A program made the translations under genes and the position numbers. From Puccinia triticina (Eukaryota > Basidiomycota > Pucciniomycetes > Pucciniales > Pucciniaceae): a stretch of 64,000 bases of DNA. The notes under the pieces were generated by a model. The model had not been told where the DNA came from. It was given only the letters and a program-made list of their open reading frames with translations, and made no database searches. The DNA is taken from NCBI RefSeq assembly GCF_026914185.1, contig NC_070570.1:3906001-3970000 (forward strand). Reading direction: 5' to 3'. This document shows, piece by piece, positions 12,241-24,233 of this stretch (position 1 is the first letter of the stretch; the number at the start of each line of letters is the position of its first letter).

Positions 12241-12394
12241 TAGTTCTATTTACCAAAAGCTAAAATTATTAACATTATAAAATTATCATCTCATTTAAGA
12301 CATGTAGCTCTTAATTTTGTTCACTCTAGACTTGTAGCTCTAGAAAGATTTAGATGTGTAGTTCTAAATGGGTTTTTCCTCAAGACATGTAGCT

Positions 12395-13631
12395 TGTCAG
12401 CCTTAGAGTCAACACAGCTGACCTAAAGTCTGCCTCTTTTCTACTTATTACATATGAAATTACTTCATATCTTTTTCATCTTAAGAGATATCACTGTTTT
12501 GACTTCATTTTCTGTTTCCTCATGCAATTTTAACCCTAGTTACAACTTATCAATTCTTTGTAACTATACTCCTTCCCTGAGTTCTTGAGTTGTGGCGCAC
12601 ATGCGCAGTTGTGACGTGTCAGCGCTACCAGCAACAAAGGGTAGTTACGTTACGTTGCGTTATCCGCGCAATTTTGGTAACGTAACTACCCCTGTTATCC
12701 GGGGCCCCCCGTTACTTTACTAGTAACGGGGTCATTGCAGGCCCTGCGCGTAACGTAACGGGCCTCATTTTTGAGGCCCGTTATTGCGTTATCCCCCGGA
12801 TAACGCGATAACGGACCATTTAAGGCTTTTTAGCCTCATTTTTTGCACGTTCTCAAGGGCTCTGCGCGCCCGGATAACGCAACAAGCATAGAAAAAACCG
12901 GCTCAACGTGTTGCAACAACTTAATTGCACTGCCGTTACGCGTAACACGTAGATAACGACAAAAATTTTGTTACATTACCGTTATCTACGCGTTACGCGT
13001 AGCGTAACTACCCTTCGTTGCTACCAGGCGCGCCAAACCACATGTACATATGTAATTACATAAGCAAACTGTGAAAATTTTTGAAGTCAGGATCCCCCTT
13101 GCCTGAGGAGGATCTACAGACTTCAGCACACCAGAACCACACCCCAGATAACCCGGGATCACCACCAAAGAGACCACCACGCTCCCAGTATACCTACCGT
13201 CACAGGCGCCTAGGATATTGACAGTAAGTAGCCTCTTTTCACTGAACCTTGCTTATCCAGAGTGAAACCCTGTTGCTCTTGATTGTTTCTTCTTTTCCTC
13301 AACTCTTTCAATCTTAAAAGATCAAAAGGTTATCTCTGGTTAAGACCTACAAAACCAGAGCAGAGTAGTAACCCTACTTCTGAATCCCACCAACGTTTCC
13401 TTGTTGTGAGTGGAGGCTGTTGCACTCTTTCTTGGCCTTGCACAGCTGGCATCCAACTTTTCTAGGTTGAGAATAGCCCAGATCAATTTATAAAGACTTG
13501 AAGTCTAGGCCTGATCTTCTCTCTCTCTCTCTTTCTCTTCCTCTCTCTCAGTTTGTATTTCTTTATCCCAAGAAATCCAAACCATTCCCCCTCCTTTTCT
13601 TTGGCTGTCACATAAGAGACACAGGCTCACA
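12395..13631 (+). repeat. 5' LTR of element A
   Basis: Starts TGTCAGCCTTAGAGTC and ends GACACAGGCTCACA (TG...CA). Without the 391-bp MITE and its duplicated TACCA it is about 841 bp, against 845 bp for the 3' copy. The 3' part carries a CT-rich microsatellite (about 13,517-13,552), present in both LTRs. A third, truncated copy of this LTR lies at 63,038. Confidence 0.92.
12631..13021. mobile_element. MITE inside the 5' LTR of element A
   Basis: A 391-bp insertion absent from the other two copies of this LTR. Ends are GCAACAAAGGGTAGTTACG and the near inverse CGTAACTACCCTTCGTTGC, with one mismatch over the first 14 bp. Flanked by TACCA on each side; the duplication could be read as GCTACCA if the terminal GC is assigned to it. 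The interior is a set of nested palindromes of TAACG/CGTTA words. No coding capacity. Confidence 0.85.
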
Positions 13632-13633
13632 AT

Positions 13634-13651
13634 TGGGGGCCTCATCGGGAA
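13634..13651 (+). other. Primer-binding site of element A
   Basis: TGGGGGCCTCATCGGGAA begins two bases after the 5' LTR. It ends in the complement of a tRNA CCA tail and resembles the proline-tRNA-type PBS (TGGGGG...GGGA) of other retroelements. Element B has a sister site, TGGGGGTCTGGCCGGGAA. Confidence 0.7.
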
Positions 13652-13816
13652 ATATCCTCCCTTTTCATACTTCTAGACTGCTTGAAAGCCAAGGACTGAT
13701 TATCCTGTTTAAATCAAACAAAAAATTCATAAAAATTCGAAAAATTACAAAAAATTCTTTCTACATATACTACTAACGCTAAAATTCTCTCAAAACTTTC
13801 CCAAATTGGTTCTATA

Positions 13817-15599
13817 TTGATTAAATACCTAACTGAACCCTTGAAAAAAAAAATTACGTCCCCTCTAACCGTGAAAGTGCAGAATTGCGACTCTTCCGCG
13901 GACCTATTTATCCCTTCGTCGGACTTATCCTCCATTGACTCCTCTATACCTTCGGATCAAGAGGAGATATCAAAAATCGGAGTACGCTCAAAAGATTCCT
14001 TGCCTTCCGAACTACAATTGCCGCTATGGACCGTAAAAAAATTCTCAACGGCTTAGGACAGCAAAGAAGAAGAAGATTACAAAAGTAGAATCATAGCTAC
14101 TCCGCAAAACGGAAACCTGATCAGTAGTACATCGTGGACACCCATTTCTACAACTGCGTATCCGAAAGTCCGTCGCAAAAAAGTCACTGCCGCTGTTAAT
14201 ATAGCCGACTGGACTTCTGAACCTACCGCAAAAACCAAAGCTAAACAAAAAAAGAAGAAAGTCTCTTCTACTACGCGTAAAAGCCGTAGACTTTCCGCTA
14301 AAGCTAAGATTTCAGGTACTTTCCCTTCCTTTATTTCCTTATTTCTAAAGATTAAAACATAAAAAGACAAAAAACTAATAACAACTCGTAAACAAAATGC
14401 CCCCCCATCTTAGAAATGGAAGGGACATCTCAGCAGAGCAACGACTCCGCTACCAACTCAGCCCAGCCGCAGAGGAACAACTTAGGCGAGCTAGAGTCGG
14501 CCTTACCGCCGTTGGACAAGGATTTTCTCGCGTTCCCTCAAGAGGAACCTTTGCCGCCGGACACGGGCATTCCCCCAGCTCTGTACAATCCGAGGGAAAC
14601 GTCCCTGGCGCTAGCTTCAAACAGGTCGACGCCTGTACTGCGACCCGTAGAGAGGGAACAGATGATTCCAGTCAGAACTCTTCCCTCCCCCATCCTACCA
14701 ACCCAGAGGGTTTGCGACCGGGAGCGCCGCCAGATCTATCCCTGGTTCCCCCAGCTCAGAACCAGGCTCCTCAAGATTCCTCCGGGCCGATGGAGCTTAC
14801 GCCAGAAGATCAGGAGATACTGAACCTGGTCAATCTTCTCAACAAGCAGTACAAAATGTATGTCCGCGCTCGGGAGACGCAGAACGCACGAGCTCAGAGG
14901 CGCCTCCTCTCTCAGGCCGCTACGACCCAAGAAATGATGGAGGACATCGTAGGGAGAGAGGAATCTATTCGTCTCAGTCAGGATTGGATTCCCAGAGAGG
15001 ACCTCAACACCCTGGAGAGGACGTTATACCAGCAGACTCTAGACGCCGAGCGCAGAGCACCGCCGATAACAAACGCGCAGACCAACACGAGTCTAGCTCT
15101 AGCCCCACACTCAGGCCACCAACCTCTAGTAGCTACGCCGACCCCAGAGCCTCCAGGTTCACGACACCAAGCGCAAGAGACCAATTACCTAGGTCCTACC
15201 CCCCCTTACGCGCCCCAAGCGCCAATGCCGCCCCCTTACGACTACCAAACTCATCAGATGATGCCGCCACCGCCGCCGCAACAACAGCAAATGGCGAGAC
15301 TCCCACCAGCTTCTACACAGCTAGATGGGACCCAAGCGCCGCGCCACCATCCTTACCAACGCCCCAACGCGCCTTACCATCAACCTCAACCCCACTATCA
15401 ACAATGGGGAGGTCAGCGCGGGAATTACCAGCATCAATCCCACTATCACAGCTCGAGAGGATCCGGGAGGAACTGGAACCCGCCCTTGGGGAATACCCAC
15501 AGGATCATCAACGTAGGATAGTTCTTGATGAGGTTGACCAGGTCCAACGGGAGAGGCCGCAGCAGAGGGAGAGGGAGAGGCAGAGGTTTTAACCAATAA
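13817..15599 (+). pseudogene. ORF1 of element A, spliced, upstream of gag
   Basis: An open frame from about 13,817 (Ser/Asp-rich, then Lys-rich, ending RLSAKAKIS) runs through an in-frame TAG at 14,054 to a donor at 14,316 (CAG|GTACTT). A branch-like CTAATAAC and the acceptor ATCTCAG at 14,433 define a 118-nt intron. Splicing keeps the frame, entering ...EQRLRYQLSPAAEEQLRRAR. Exon 2 encodes an acidic helical part (about 14,790-15,030), then a Pro/Gln/His-rich part. After a TAG at 15,519, the same frame continues into an Arg-Gly tail (GRGRSRGRGRGRG) and stops at 15,597. The RG tail suggests nucleic-acid binding. Two other frames are also open over parts of this GC-rich DNA; the splice phase and RG tail favour this one. 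No known domain. It sits where no standard Ty3/gypsy gene is expected. Confidence 0.6.
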
Positions 15600-15613
15600 G
15601 TTCAGCCTCTCCC

Positions 15614-17107
15614 ATGGGTTTAAATTTAGATCTTGATAATTTTTCCAGCCAATCCAGCAGAGAAATTTTTCTTAGTCATCTTAACAATGATTTGTCTAAC
15701 AATGGTCCCATTTTGTTAGAAGAAAAATTACATTCATTGTTCTCTAAATTTCTTTCTGAACTGTCTGGAACTGTGGAAACAATCCCTGGTACTCTTTTAG
15801 AATCTTGTGTCCAAAATTTCAGAGAAGTCCTCAATGTTTCCATCATTGATATCTTTAGAGAGGAATTTATTCCCCATTTGCTTGACCAATTCCTGAATCA
15901 AATGAGAGACTGTGCCAAAGAGAGACCTGCTGTGAATTCCAGTGAGTTTGAACAATTGAGAAAACTCCTTGAAGAAAAGCTAGGAGGTGTTCAAGAGAAA
16001 TTAGAAGGAGTGCAAGACCTCATTCTAGTCAATGAATCCCAATGCCATTCCAATATGGACTCACTTGGTAAGAATTTGGATGAAATGGAAGATAAAATGT
16101 ATCATAAACTTTCCTCTTTAGAAAATCAAATGAGTGACCTCCAATCTAATGGTCACAATAGATTTGAGCAGACCAAAAGGAGACTCTGTGATATTTCTTC
16201 TGTAGTGAATAGTACCAATACCAAGTTAGAGCAATTGATTGGACCTGCTGATAGAGATTGTCCTCCTCATCTCAACTATAATAATCCAGTGCTTAATGCT
16301 CAGAGTGAGGGCCAACACCACCAAGATAATCTGAGAAATCCTGCTCATTTTACTTCCCACAGACCACCTCCTACCATGGACAATACTCCTCTACCTGACT
16401 CTCACCAATCAGATAAACCCAACTTCTCCAAACCAGCTAACAATCATAACAGTCCATTCTCCAATGATGAATTCCCTTACATTGATCATGGACCAATTGA
16501 CTTTGATATGAGGAAAGAGCTGTGGAAAGGCATACCAAAAAACAGTGATTGGGAGAAGTTCTCAGGAGAATTACCTTACAACCATGAGCTATGGATCAAG
16601 AACACTGATATCCTTGTCAGGGACTATTTAATGTTGGACCATATAATAATTAGTAGACTGACAATCATCTTGACTGACACTGCTAGAAACTGGTACCTTG
16701 GAATCAGAGATAAGTGTGGGAACAAGTCTTGGGCCTGGTGGAAGAATGCCATCAGAAACAAATTTGGTACTGAGAACTGGAAATGGAAAATGCAACAGGG
16801 GTTTGAAAGTGATCACTTTAATTATGATGGAAGAAGAATCCATAAATGGTTTGGTACTCAAAGAGAAAGACTGAAAGCCTATCAACCTGAACTCAGTGAG
16901 TATCTCATTTGTCAGAAGATCCTAAAGCAATGCCCTCCAAATCTTGAGCATGCTGTTAAAAGCAGATACAAGAGAGATGCTACTGAAATGAGCTTTGAGG
17001 ACATGGTTATAATTGCTGAAGAAGTCATAGACAGAGTCATGAAAAGAAACAAGCCTGTGACAAACAGTTATAATGCTCCAAACAGATCCCAATGGAGAAA
17101 TAATCCT
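15614..17107 (+). pseudogene. gag of element A, 5' part, cut by element B
   Basis: The ATG at 15,614 opens 498 codons up to the exact insertion point of element B. The first 200 residues are helical and coiled-coil-like. A Pro/His/Asn-rich linker follows, and a retrotransposon Gag core lies at about residues 290-480 (DWEKFSGELPYN, LTDTARNWYLGIRDKCG, WWKNAIRNKFG). After removal of B and one copy of ATCCT, the frame continues at 27,404 into the zinc knuckle. An in-frame TAA lies just upstream of the start, and the ORF1 tail ends 15 nt earlier. Confidence 0.85.
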
Positions 17108-18772
17108 TGTCAGCCTACGTGATGCCAAGGATATTATCCTTCTAGCTACACGTGGTGCAAAGCAAAAGATTAGAGTTATAAAACTCTAAGACAAGGTTAT
17201 AAGGGTTAATTCCAACGTAATTGTTGGGAATTATGGCGTAAGAATAAGGCAATTTGGGCCAATTTGGGCCAATTTGACGTAATAAAATGAATATAATTAA
17301 TTTTAAAGAGGGGCCTGATAAATCAGGGGTGTTTAATCCCTCTAGAATGAAGATCTGGGGCCTGTAAACAGGGGTGTTTTAAATCCCAGAAAGAAATAGC
17401 GGAGAATCTCAAGAGAAGGGGCTTAAACTTACTAGTATAAGACCCTAGGGGCACTTGAGGTTCTTCAGGCGTGAAGTTGGGCAGTTGGAGGCGCTCAGAA
17501 GTGGTAATCTTGAGGGCAGGGTGGTTACTGGACAGCTTCAGGGCGGAAATTGGGGCTAAAAATCACGAAAGTAGGTATTTTACCTGGCAAATCACAGGCT
17601 AATGAGGCTGTTGAAGGCGGGTAAAATTCTAATAGGTAATGTAAAGCTGGGGAATCTCCTTTTGGGCGGAGAAAGGGCCCTTTATATAGCCTAGGCAGGC
17701 CTCCAGGGGCGCCCAGGGGACATGGGGACACTTGTGGGCGCATTCTGAGGCAATTTGGTTGCGCTAGAAGGCGCTGTGGGTTGTGGAACCTTGGGGCTTG
17801 GATACAAGGGTTGCCAAGGACCTTTTACAGAGGTTCTGCGTGATTTTACACGTGCCTTACACGTCATGGGGGCTGGTTTGGGGGTTCTGTGACGCTCATT
17901 TCCGTGAAAATGTGCGACAGAAGGTACTAGAACTGGCTTCTGTGTACTAGTACACGTGTAAGCAGTGCTTTATACATGTTCTGGAGGCGCTTATTGATTG
18001 CTCCAGTTCATTTGACCCCTTCTACATATTTACTACAGTTGTAATTTACGTGTAGTGAGGCTTGGGAGAAGCTGGGGCGCTTTCTAGTGTCTCCTGTGCA
18101 CGCTGCAAGAGCTCTTTTCAGTCTAGAATGTTTTTATATTGAATGACGTGGTAATTACATCTTGTTTGGTGATTAATTACATGTGTACAAGCCCTATAAC
18201 ACATGTAATATTGTTATTGGGGCGTATTCTGGCCCATTCTTACTTATTGGTAACCTGAGCGCTTTGGTTGCGGGCTAGTTTATGCATTATGCATATATTT
18301 ACACTAGGAGCGCGGGCTTGAGCTCTAGGCAACAAAGCACGCGGGCTTGGGTGCGCCACACAACAAATAAAGCTATCTTTTGAACTGTACACAACACCTC
18401 AGTTACGTCACTGAAAATGGTTGTAAATATATGTACTTATATATATATGTGCATACAAGTGCATCCACGCGGGGCGTGATGCACTTGCGTAAACTTTGAA
18501 GTTAGTTTACACAAGGAAGGGATAATAATTAAGGGTACATGTAAGTGAGGTACCCTAGGTTATTTTACCCGTAGAATCAGAATCTTTCATAATATTTTAC
18601 TTATTAATTACACAAAGCTAAGTAATTAATTATTTATAAGTGTTTTTAATGTTTTTTGCGTAGTTTTACATATGTAAGAGTAATAATGTCTCTTTCATAT
18701 GTAAAACTACTTTTCATATTTTATTTGTATATTTTTATGTCACGGTGGCTCTGCCATAGTAGCCAGCTGACA
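17108..18772 (-). repeat. 3' LTR of element B
   Basis: 1665 bp with ends TGTCAGC...GCTGACA, a 7-bp perfect inverted pair. It differs from the 25,734 copy at about five places (for example CAATTTGGG/CAGTTTGGG and GTAGCC/GTAGCT near the end). No ORF of note is inside. Confidence 0.95.
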
Positions 18773-18787
18773 TTCCCTACCCCTAAG
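18773..18787 (-). other. Polypurine tract of element B
   Basis: On the minus strand CTTAGGGGTAGGGAA directly abuts the 3' LTR. Element A has GTGGTAGGGAA in the same place. It is the expected primer for plus-strand DNA synthesis. Confidence 0.75.
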
Positions 18788-18836
18788 ATGAGTCTCTGCT
18801 CAGAAAAAGAAAGGTCTAGAAAAATTTTTGGCCATC

Positions 18837-19073
18837 TCAGGTTGATCTCTTACTTCCTCTGTAGTTTCTCAGGTGAATAGGTCCATCTGGTATATTACTT
18901 TCTGGTAGCCATTCATCTCTATCCGCGGATAAGTTTTTATATCTGACCAAGTAGAGTCTGGTGTCTTTACCTTGTATTCTTTCTTTCTTGTCCTTCAAGA
19001 TTTTATGTACTCTTAACTGTCCTGAGGGTGGAGTTTCTTCTATTGGGACAGGTTGCGGGGGGGGTAATTCTTC
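18837..19073 (-). pseudogene. Chromodomain segment of element B, behind a stop codon
   Basis: Directly after the gag-pol stop (TAA 19,074-19,076) the same frame stays open for 78 codons. It encodes a Pro/Glu linker, then VHKILKDKKER, YLVRYKNLSADRDEWLPE and IPDGPIHLRNY. This is a chromodomain-like fold of the chromovirus type, colinear with the intact end of element A pol ([18 protein letters not shown]). Chromodomains normally guide the integrase to modified histones. Here the segment is made only if the TAA is read through. It has no ATG of its own near its start, so it is not an independent gene. Confidence 0.75.
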
Positions 19074-22000
19074 TTACGGCCTGACTTTGTAAGGTTTGAT
19101 CAGGCTCACAGGAAAGACAGGATGTTTCCTAGATAGTTCTTCACTAAGAATGACTTCCACTGCGTTTTTACCATGCAATTGCTTAATGGTGAATGGTCCT
19201 ATGAATGGAGGCTTAAGTTTTCTGCTACCACCTAAATTATTAAAATTCACCGTGGATAATAGAACTTTTTCTCCAATCTTGAACTCCGGTTCCTTATGGC
19301 TTTTATCCCATCTTCCTTTGTTATATTCAACAGCATCATCTACACACTTCCTGGCATGTTGGTGAGTTGAGTACAGCATCTTTTTGAAGTCAAGAGCGGT
19401 AGGGTGCAGATGAGGTAATTTGTCATTAAGATTGTCTTTGGGCATACGTGGGATCCATCCTCTTTCTAGTACATATGGAGCTACTTTAGTAGAGGAGTGT
19501 TTGCTACTATTGTATGCAATTTCAAGGGCTGGTAATAGGCTTACCCAGTCGTGAGTGTATCCATCATGATTTTTAAATTCAAAACCAAAGGAGCAGAATA
19601 TGCGCAACATATCCTCCAGAGTCTGGATCATTCTCTCTGCTAATCCATCCGTCTGGGGGTGATAAGCTGTAGAGAATGCCAGTTTAGTGCCTAGCATGTC
19701 GTGAAGGTTCCTCCAAAATTCTGAAGTGAATTTAGGATCTCTGTCACTAATGATAATCTTTGGAATTCCTACGTCAGCCATGATTCTATTCCAAAATAGC
19801 ATAGCTACTTCCATAGCTGTGTCATCTTTGTGATTAGGGATGAATCTGGCCCTCTTGGAAAACCTGTCTACAACAACCAGGACTGAGTTGTAAGAATAGG
19901 GTCCTCCTGGGGGCAGGCCTGTAACAAAATCCATATTGACTATTTCCCATTTCTCTGTGGGTTCTGCAATTTTCTGGAGTAATCCAAATCTTTTACCAGT
20001 CTGTTTGTTTCCTTTCTGGCACGTATCACAAGATTGGATATAATCATGTACTTGTTCTTTCCAGTCAATCCACCACGCAGTTTGTTTGATTCTTTCCACT
20101 GTTCTCTCTTCAGAGAAGTGGCCAGAGTTCACATTATCATGGCATTCCTTCAGGATGTCTTTGATTTGATCTTTATTACTTAGTACCAAAACACTAGAGT
20201 GTTTATGTCTGAAGTAAAGAAGTCCATCTAGCAACGTGAATTTTCCCAGTTTATAGTGTTGGGCTAAATTATCTGGTAAGCTAGCAATCAGTTCTGGTGG
20301 GCTATTGTCATTTCTCAAGATTTCAACCAATTTGAGGAGTTCACTGTTCTCGTCATAGCTTTTCTGGACCAAGTCATAGAAAGCATTATCTAAGTCACAG
20401 GCATGTATCCCTAAGATTGGAAAAATGTCTTCATCCTCAGGGTCATATGCTGGATTATCTGGGTTATTTGGCAAAGCCCATCTACTTAGACCATCCGCAT
20501 TCTTATGTTTGGCTCCTGCTTTATGGATTATAGTCATATGTCCTCTGTACTGTTGTATTGCAATTTGCCATCTAAGCATATGTCTATTAGGAGTTTTCAT
20601 ATTCATGAGGGTCCTTACAGCGGTACAATCAGTGACTACTACGAAGTTAGAGCCCTCCAAGTAGTAATGAAGTTTTTCTAAGGCCCACACCAGTGCTAGG
20701 CATTCCATTTGACTGGCGCCATATCTCTTTTCTGAGTTTTTTATTTGTCTTGATATAAACAGAACAGGTTTTTCAACAGGTTTATCATCTATGACAAATT
20801 CTTGGTGTAATGCGGCACCCAGACCATCCAAGCAAGCATCAATGTACAATATAAAGGGTTTATTGTAGTCTGGTTGGGACAGTACGGGGGCAGATGTAAC
20901 AAGCCTTTTAAGCTCTTCATAATCTTGCACTCTGTCATATGTCATCTCAAAGATGGTGTCATTATTACATAGTGCATAAAGACTTTTACTTACATGGGCA
21001 AAGCTTGGTACATGTTGGCGGTAATAGCTGCAGAAACCTAGAAATGACATCATTTCTAATTTATTCTGTGGCATAGAGTTAAGTAAGACAGAAGCTACTC
21101 TGTTCTGATCAATGGCTAAGGATAGTCCGGAAACTACACGTCCCAAGGCTTTAAGTTCCCCATATCCAAAGTTACACTTTTTAATGGACATCTTTAAACC
21201 TGCTTCTATGGCCGTGGACAGCACTAGGTTAATTTTCTCCAAATGAGTTTCCCAATCATCAGAGTAAATTATAATGTCATCTATGTACACCATCATCCAA
21301 CTTTGTCTGATGAAGGATCCAAATACAGAGTCCATCATCCTCTGGAAATGTGAGGGCGCATTTTTGATACCAAAGGGCATTCTTAGGTATTCAAAGATTC
21401 CTAGGTGGCAGATAATCCTGAGGTATTTTCTGCTTTCTGGGTCTATAGGGATCTGGTGGAAACCTTTAAGCACATCCATAGTGGTGATGTACTTAGCTTT
21501 GGACAGGTTGTGCAAGGAGTGATCTATGCGGGGAATGGGATAATAGTCAGGTCTAGTGTAATTATTAAGAGCACGGAAGTCTCCAACCATTCTAGATTTC
21601 TCATTATGCCACGCAATTATTACAGGTGTTGTAACTTCAACTTGCTCATTATGTCCTACTTTCCTTAAGACACCTAATTCCTGGAGCTCTTTGATGTGAG
21701 TTTCAAGAGCTTCTCTGGACTTGGGGCTTGAAGGATAGGGAGGCCTCCGTAGCTGAGGCGGATAAGGTTTGCTCACCGTGAGTTCTAGTTTCATGTCATG
21801 ACCTTTAATATTACCAATGGGTTCTTCAGTAGTACAAAAGGCTTCTTTGTGCTTGAAACAAGATTTCAGAACATCAAGTTTTTGATCTTCCGTCAGGATT
21901 TCACTAACAGCAGCTTGGGACAAGTACTCTTCTTTAAAAGAGTGTAGTTCCTCTTGGTATTTCACATTATTAGTATTAAGTTGGTCCGGGAGCTTAATAT

Positions 22001-24233
22001 TAATATTGCAAATCTGGAACTTTCTTTTCCAGTCTCCACCTATAGTGTAGAATCTGTCTTTGCTTTGGAATATGTCTATTCCATACATGCAGAATGTATC
22101 ATTACCTAAGATCAAGTAATTACACACAGCATCTTGTAAAACAACAAATTCCACATTTAGTCTAAGGGAGCCTTTGGAGTGCGGGAAGATTAGTGGCATA
22201 ACTACTACTCCTACTGGTTTCATAGCAGAGTTGCAGCTACTTAACTTGGCTTTTGGCATGGGGAGCAAGTGGTTTCCCCATTCTGGATAACAATCATCCA
22301 AAAAGGTGCTACTGACGCAGGAGCAGAAGGCGCCTATGTCTAGCAGAGCTCTTAACTCTATGTCTTGAAATAAGACAGTGGTATAGCTGGTCTTACCCAT
22401 AGTATAACTCATCCCTGCTTCAGGTTTGTTGGTGAGCAATTTGGCGTCAGAAACGTGGCCGACTTTCATAGAAGAATCCCATTTTTGAGGTAAATTGGAA
22501 TCCCCGTGAATGGAATTAATGGATAAGTCATCACCAATATCAGCTTGGATTACATGTATCCTGGGGTTGTCTTCTTCCGCGGGCTCAGTAGTAACAACCT
22601 CAAATTGAGATTGGGTGTCTTCCTCATTGTCAGAGTCTTCTTCTACTTCCACGTTGTTAATCCTTTTGCGTGGATTAGGGCAATCAGGTTTTTTGTGGCC
22701 CTTTTCCCCGCAATTGTAACATTCAGGGATTGCAGTCCTCTTCACAGGTGGATCTCCTGTGGTAGGTTTGGGTGTTTCAGATTTGGGGAGATCTCTCTTT
22801 TCTGGAACACCATTTCTCACGTACTTTTTGTTAAGACCATTCAGGACTACAGTTTCATGTAATATACCTATAAATTTAGCTAGGTCTACATTCATGTCAC
22901 TGAGTCTGCATCTCATTAAGCTTTCAATTTGTCCTCTACACTGATTAAGGAGCCTATCATTGATTTCTTCTTTGGATGGATTGTTGTACATACAATCTAT
23001 CCTCTTTTTCTGGCGTAAGCACCATTCTGAGGCAGTTTCTTTGGTTGGATCAAAGTAGTCTGCTTCAAAAGCTTGGCGCTTTTCAGTTCTCCAGACTCTG
23101 GTTCCCCATTCCTCTTTGATAAGCTCTTTCCACGCACTCCAGCTTTGTTCACCTACTTCCTCTCCTTTGGTGATGAACCAATCTGCAGCCACGCCCTCAA
23201 AGAGTCTAGGCATCCTGGAAATAACAGCTTCCTCATCTGCGCCGTAGGATCTTAACATATGATCAATGGTTCTGATAAAATTCATATGATCATACTCTCC
23301 TTTGCCGTCAAACTTAGGCCAGTCTTTGACTGGAGGCATTAGTTTATTTACCTCAACCATGTCCAGGGTTCTGTAAGGGGTATTCTGGCGTGGATTATTA
23401 TTCTGGGGCGGAGCAGAGTTACGCATAAAAGGGTTATTATGCCTGGGGACCTCTGCTTGAGGTGTGTAATGTGGTTCACACTGTTGTTTTCTCTCTGGAT
23501 AAGCTTGGCTGCCATATGAGGCATTTTTGCCACGCTCCTGAGCTTCTGGGGGAGGAGTCTGATTATCATTAAGATAACTGTTGGCACTCTTCAGATGTGG
23601 AGGAATGTCTCTTTGAGTACCATTACTGCACCTCAACTCAGGTACGGGAGCGTAGGTTTCCGCAATATGGGGAATATTGCAAGGAGCTTGGACTTTCTTA
23701 TCAGATGTTGATTTCAAAGTCTTAATTTCCGCAGAGAGCGTAGAAATTTGAGACGTAAAATTTTCTGTAAGAGCATGAATTTTGCCATCCATTTTGGCAT
23801 TGAGTTGTAAAATTAATTCCTTAATCTCAAAGTTCTCTGCTTTTTGTTTGGCGAAGTACTCCTTGTCCAATCTGGTCACTATGTGATTAGCGGTGGAATT
23901 GAGCACAGCAGCAGAATTCCTGGAATACTGCAGGATTTCAGACACGTCATACTTGGTGTCATGGGTAGTATTTTTAAGGCTCTCAAAATCCTTTCCAATC
24001 TCAACAATAAGCTCACAGTGTTTGTTTGGCAACTCAAGAGGCAGTGGTCTCTCCAATTTTTGGAGAACAGACAAAGTTTTGGAACTAACGGCTTCTTTGA
24101 TTTCTAATAAGCTACTATTTATTCTATTTACAATTGTTTTTAAGTTGGCTTCATTGTTGAAATCAATAGTGGAAAGATTAACATTTACCGCGTCGAGTGA
24201 GTCGAATAGAGAATTAAGGATGGAAGGGGTCAG
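19074..24233 (-). CDS. gag-pol polyprotein of element B
   Basis: One open frame of 1719 codons. It contains Gag ([34 protein letters not shown]) and a CCHC knuckle [14 protein letters not shown] near 22,720. The protease motif is LLDIGAF near 22,340, where the family has D-S/T-G. RT contains the box [11 protein letters not shown] near 21,270, and RNase H has [18 protein letters not shown]. Integrase has its HHCC finger (HDNVNSGH...CDTC, about 20,130-20,030) and the DDE residues in [15 protein letters not shown] and GLAERM. There is no ATG at the head: the frame opens at 24,233, immediately after a TGA, and the first in-frame ATG is at 23,792 inside Gag. ORF1 ends at 24,230 in another frame, so expression probably needs recoding at that junction or a different splice form. 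Otherwise the frame is intact. Confidence 0.93.
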   Translation of the reverse strand: MTPSILNSLFDSLDAVNVNLSTIDFNNEANLKTIVNRINSSLLEIKEAVSSKTLSVLQKLERPLPLELPNKHCELIVEIGKDFESLKNTTHDTKYDVSEILQYSRNSAAVLNSTANHIVTRLDKEYFAKQKAENFEIKELILQLNAKMDGKIHALTENFTSQISTLSAEIKTLKSTSDKKVQAPCNIPHIAETYAPVPELRCSNGTQRDIPPHLKSANSYLNDNQTPPPEAQERGKNASYGSQAYPERKQQCEPHYTPQAEVPRHNNPFMRNSAPPQNNNPRQNTPYRTLDMVEVNKLMPPVKDWPKFDGKGEYDHMNFIRTIDHMLRSYGADEEAVISRMPRLFEGVAADWFITKGEEVGEQSWSAWKELIKEEWGTRVWRTEKRQAFEADYFDPTKETASEWCLRQKKRIDCMYNNPSKEEINDRLLNQCRGQIESLMRCRLSDMNVDLAKFIGILHETVVLNGLNKKYVRNGVPEKRDLPKSETPKPTTGDPPVKRTAIPECYNCGEKGHKKPDCPNPRKRINNVEVEEDSDNEEDTQSQFEVVTTEPAEEDNPRIHVIQADIGDDLSINSIHGDSNLPQKWDSSMKVGHVSDAKLLTNKPEAGMSYTMGKTSYTTVLFQDIELRALLDIGAFCSCVSSTFLDDCYPEWGNHLLPMPKAKLSSCNSAMKPVGVVVMPLIFPHSKGSLRLNVEFVVLQDAVCNYLILGNDTFCMYGIDIFQSKDRFYTIGGDWKRKFQICNINIKLPDQLNTNNVKYQEELHSFKEEYLSQAAVSEILTEDQKLDVLKSCFKHKEAFCTTEEPIGNIKGHDMKLELTVSKPYPPQLRRPPYPSSPKSREALETHIKELQELGVLRKVGHNEQVEVTTPVIIAWHNEKSRMVGDFRALNNYTRPDYYPIPRIDHSLHNLSKAKYITTMDVLKGFHQIPIDPESRKYLRIICHLGIFEYLRMPFGIKNAPSHFQRMMDSVFGSFIRQSWMMVYIDDIIIYSDDWETHLEKINLVLSTAIEAGLKMSIKKCNFGYGELKALGRVVSGLSLAIDQNRVASVLLNSMPQNKLEMMSFLGFCSYYRQHVPSFAHVSKSLYALCNNDTIFEMTYDRVQDYEELKRLVTSAPVLSQPDYNKPFILYIDACLDGLGAALHQEFVIDDKPVEKPVLFISRQIKNSEKRYGASQMECLALVWALEKLHYYLEGSNFVVVTDCTAVRTLMNMKTPNRHMLRWQIAIQQYRGHMTIIHKAGAKHKNADGLSRWALPNNPDNPAYDPEDEDIFPILGIHACDLDNAFYDLVQKSYDENSELLKLVEILRNDNSPPELIASLPDNLAQHYKLGKFTLLDGLLYFRHKHSSVLVLSNKDQIKDILKECHDNVNSGHFSEERTVERIKQTAWWIDWKEQVHDYIQSCDTCQKGNKQTGKRFGLLQKIAEPTEKWEIVNMDFVTGLPPGGPYSYNSVLVVVDRFSKRARFIPNHKDDTAMEVAMLFWNRIMADVGIPKIIISDRDPKFTSEFWRNLHDMLGTKLAFSTAYHPQTDGLAERMIQTLEDMLRIFCSFGFEFKNHDGYTHDWVSLLPALEIAYNSSKHSSTKVAPYVLERGWIPRMPKDNLNDKLPHLHPTALDFKKMLYSTHQHARKCVDDAVEYNKGRWDKSHKEPEFKIGEKVLLSTVNFNNLGGSRKLKPPFIGPFTIKQLHGKNAVEVILSEELSRKHPVFPVSLIKPYKVRP

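Noticed and set aside
14416..15592. Alternative ORFs in the two other frames of element A ORF1 (14,416-14,823; 14,984-15,592)
   Set aside because: The splice phase at 14,433 and the Arg-Gly tail favour the 14,397 frame. The others are probably open because of GC-rich composition, although an indel between frames cannot be excluded.
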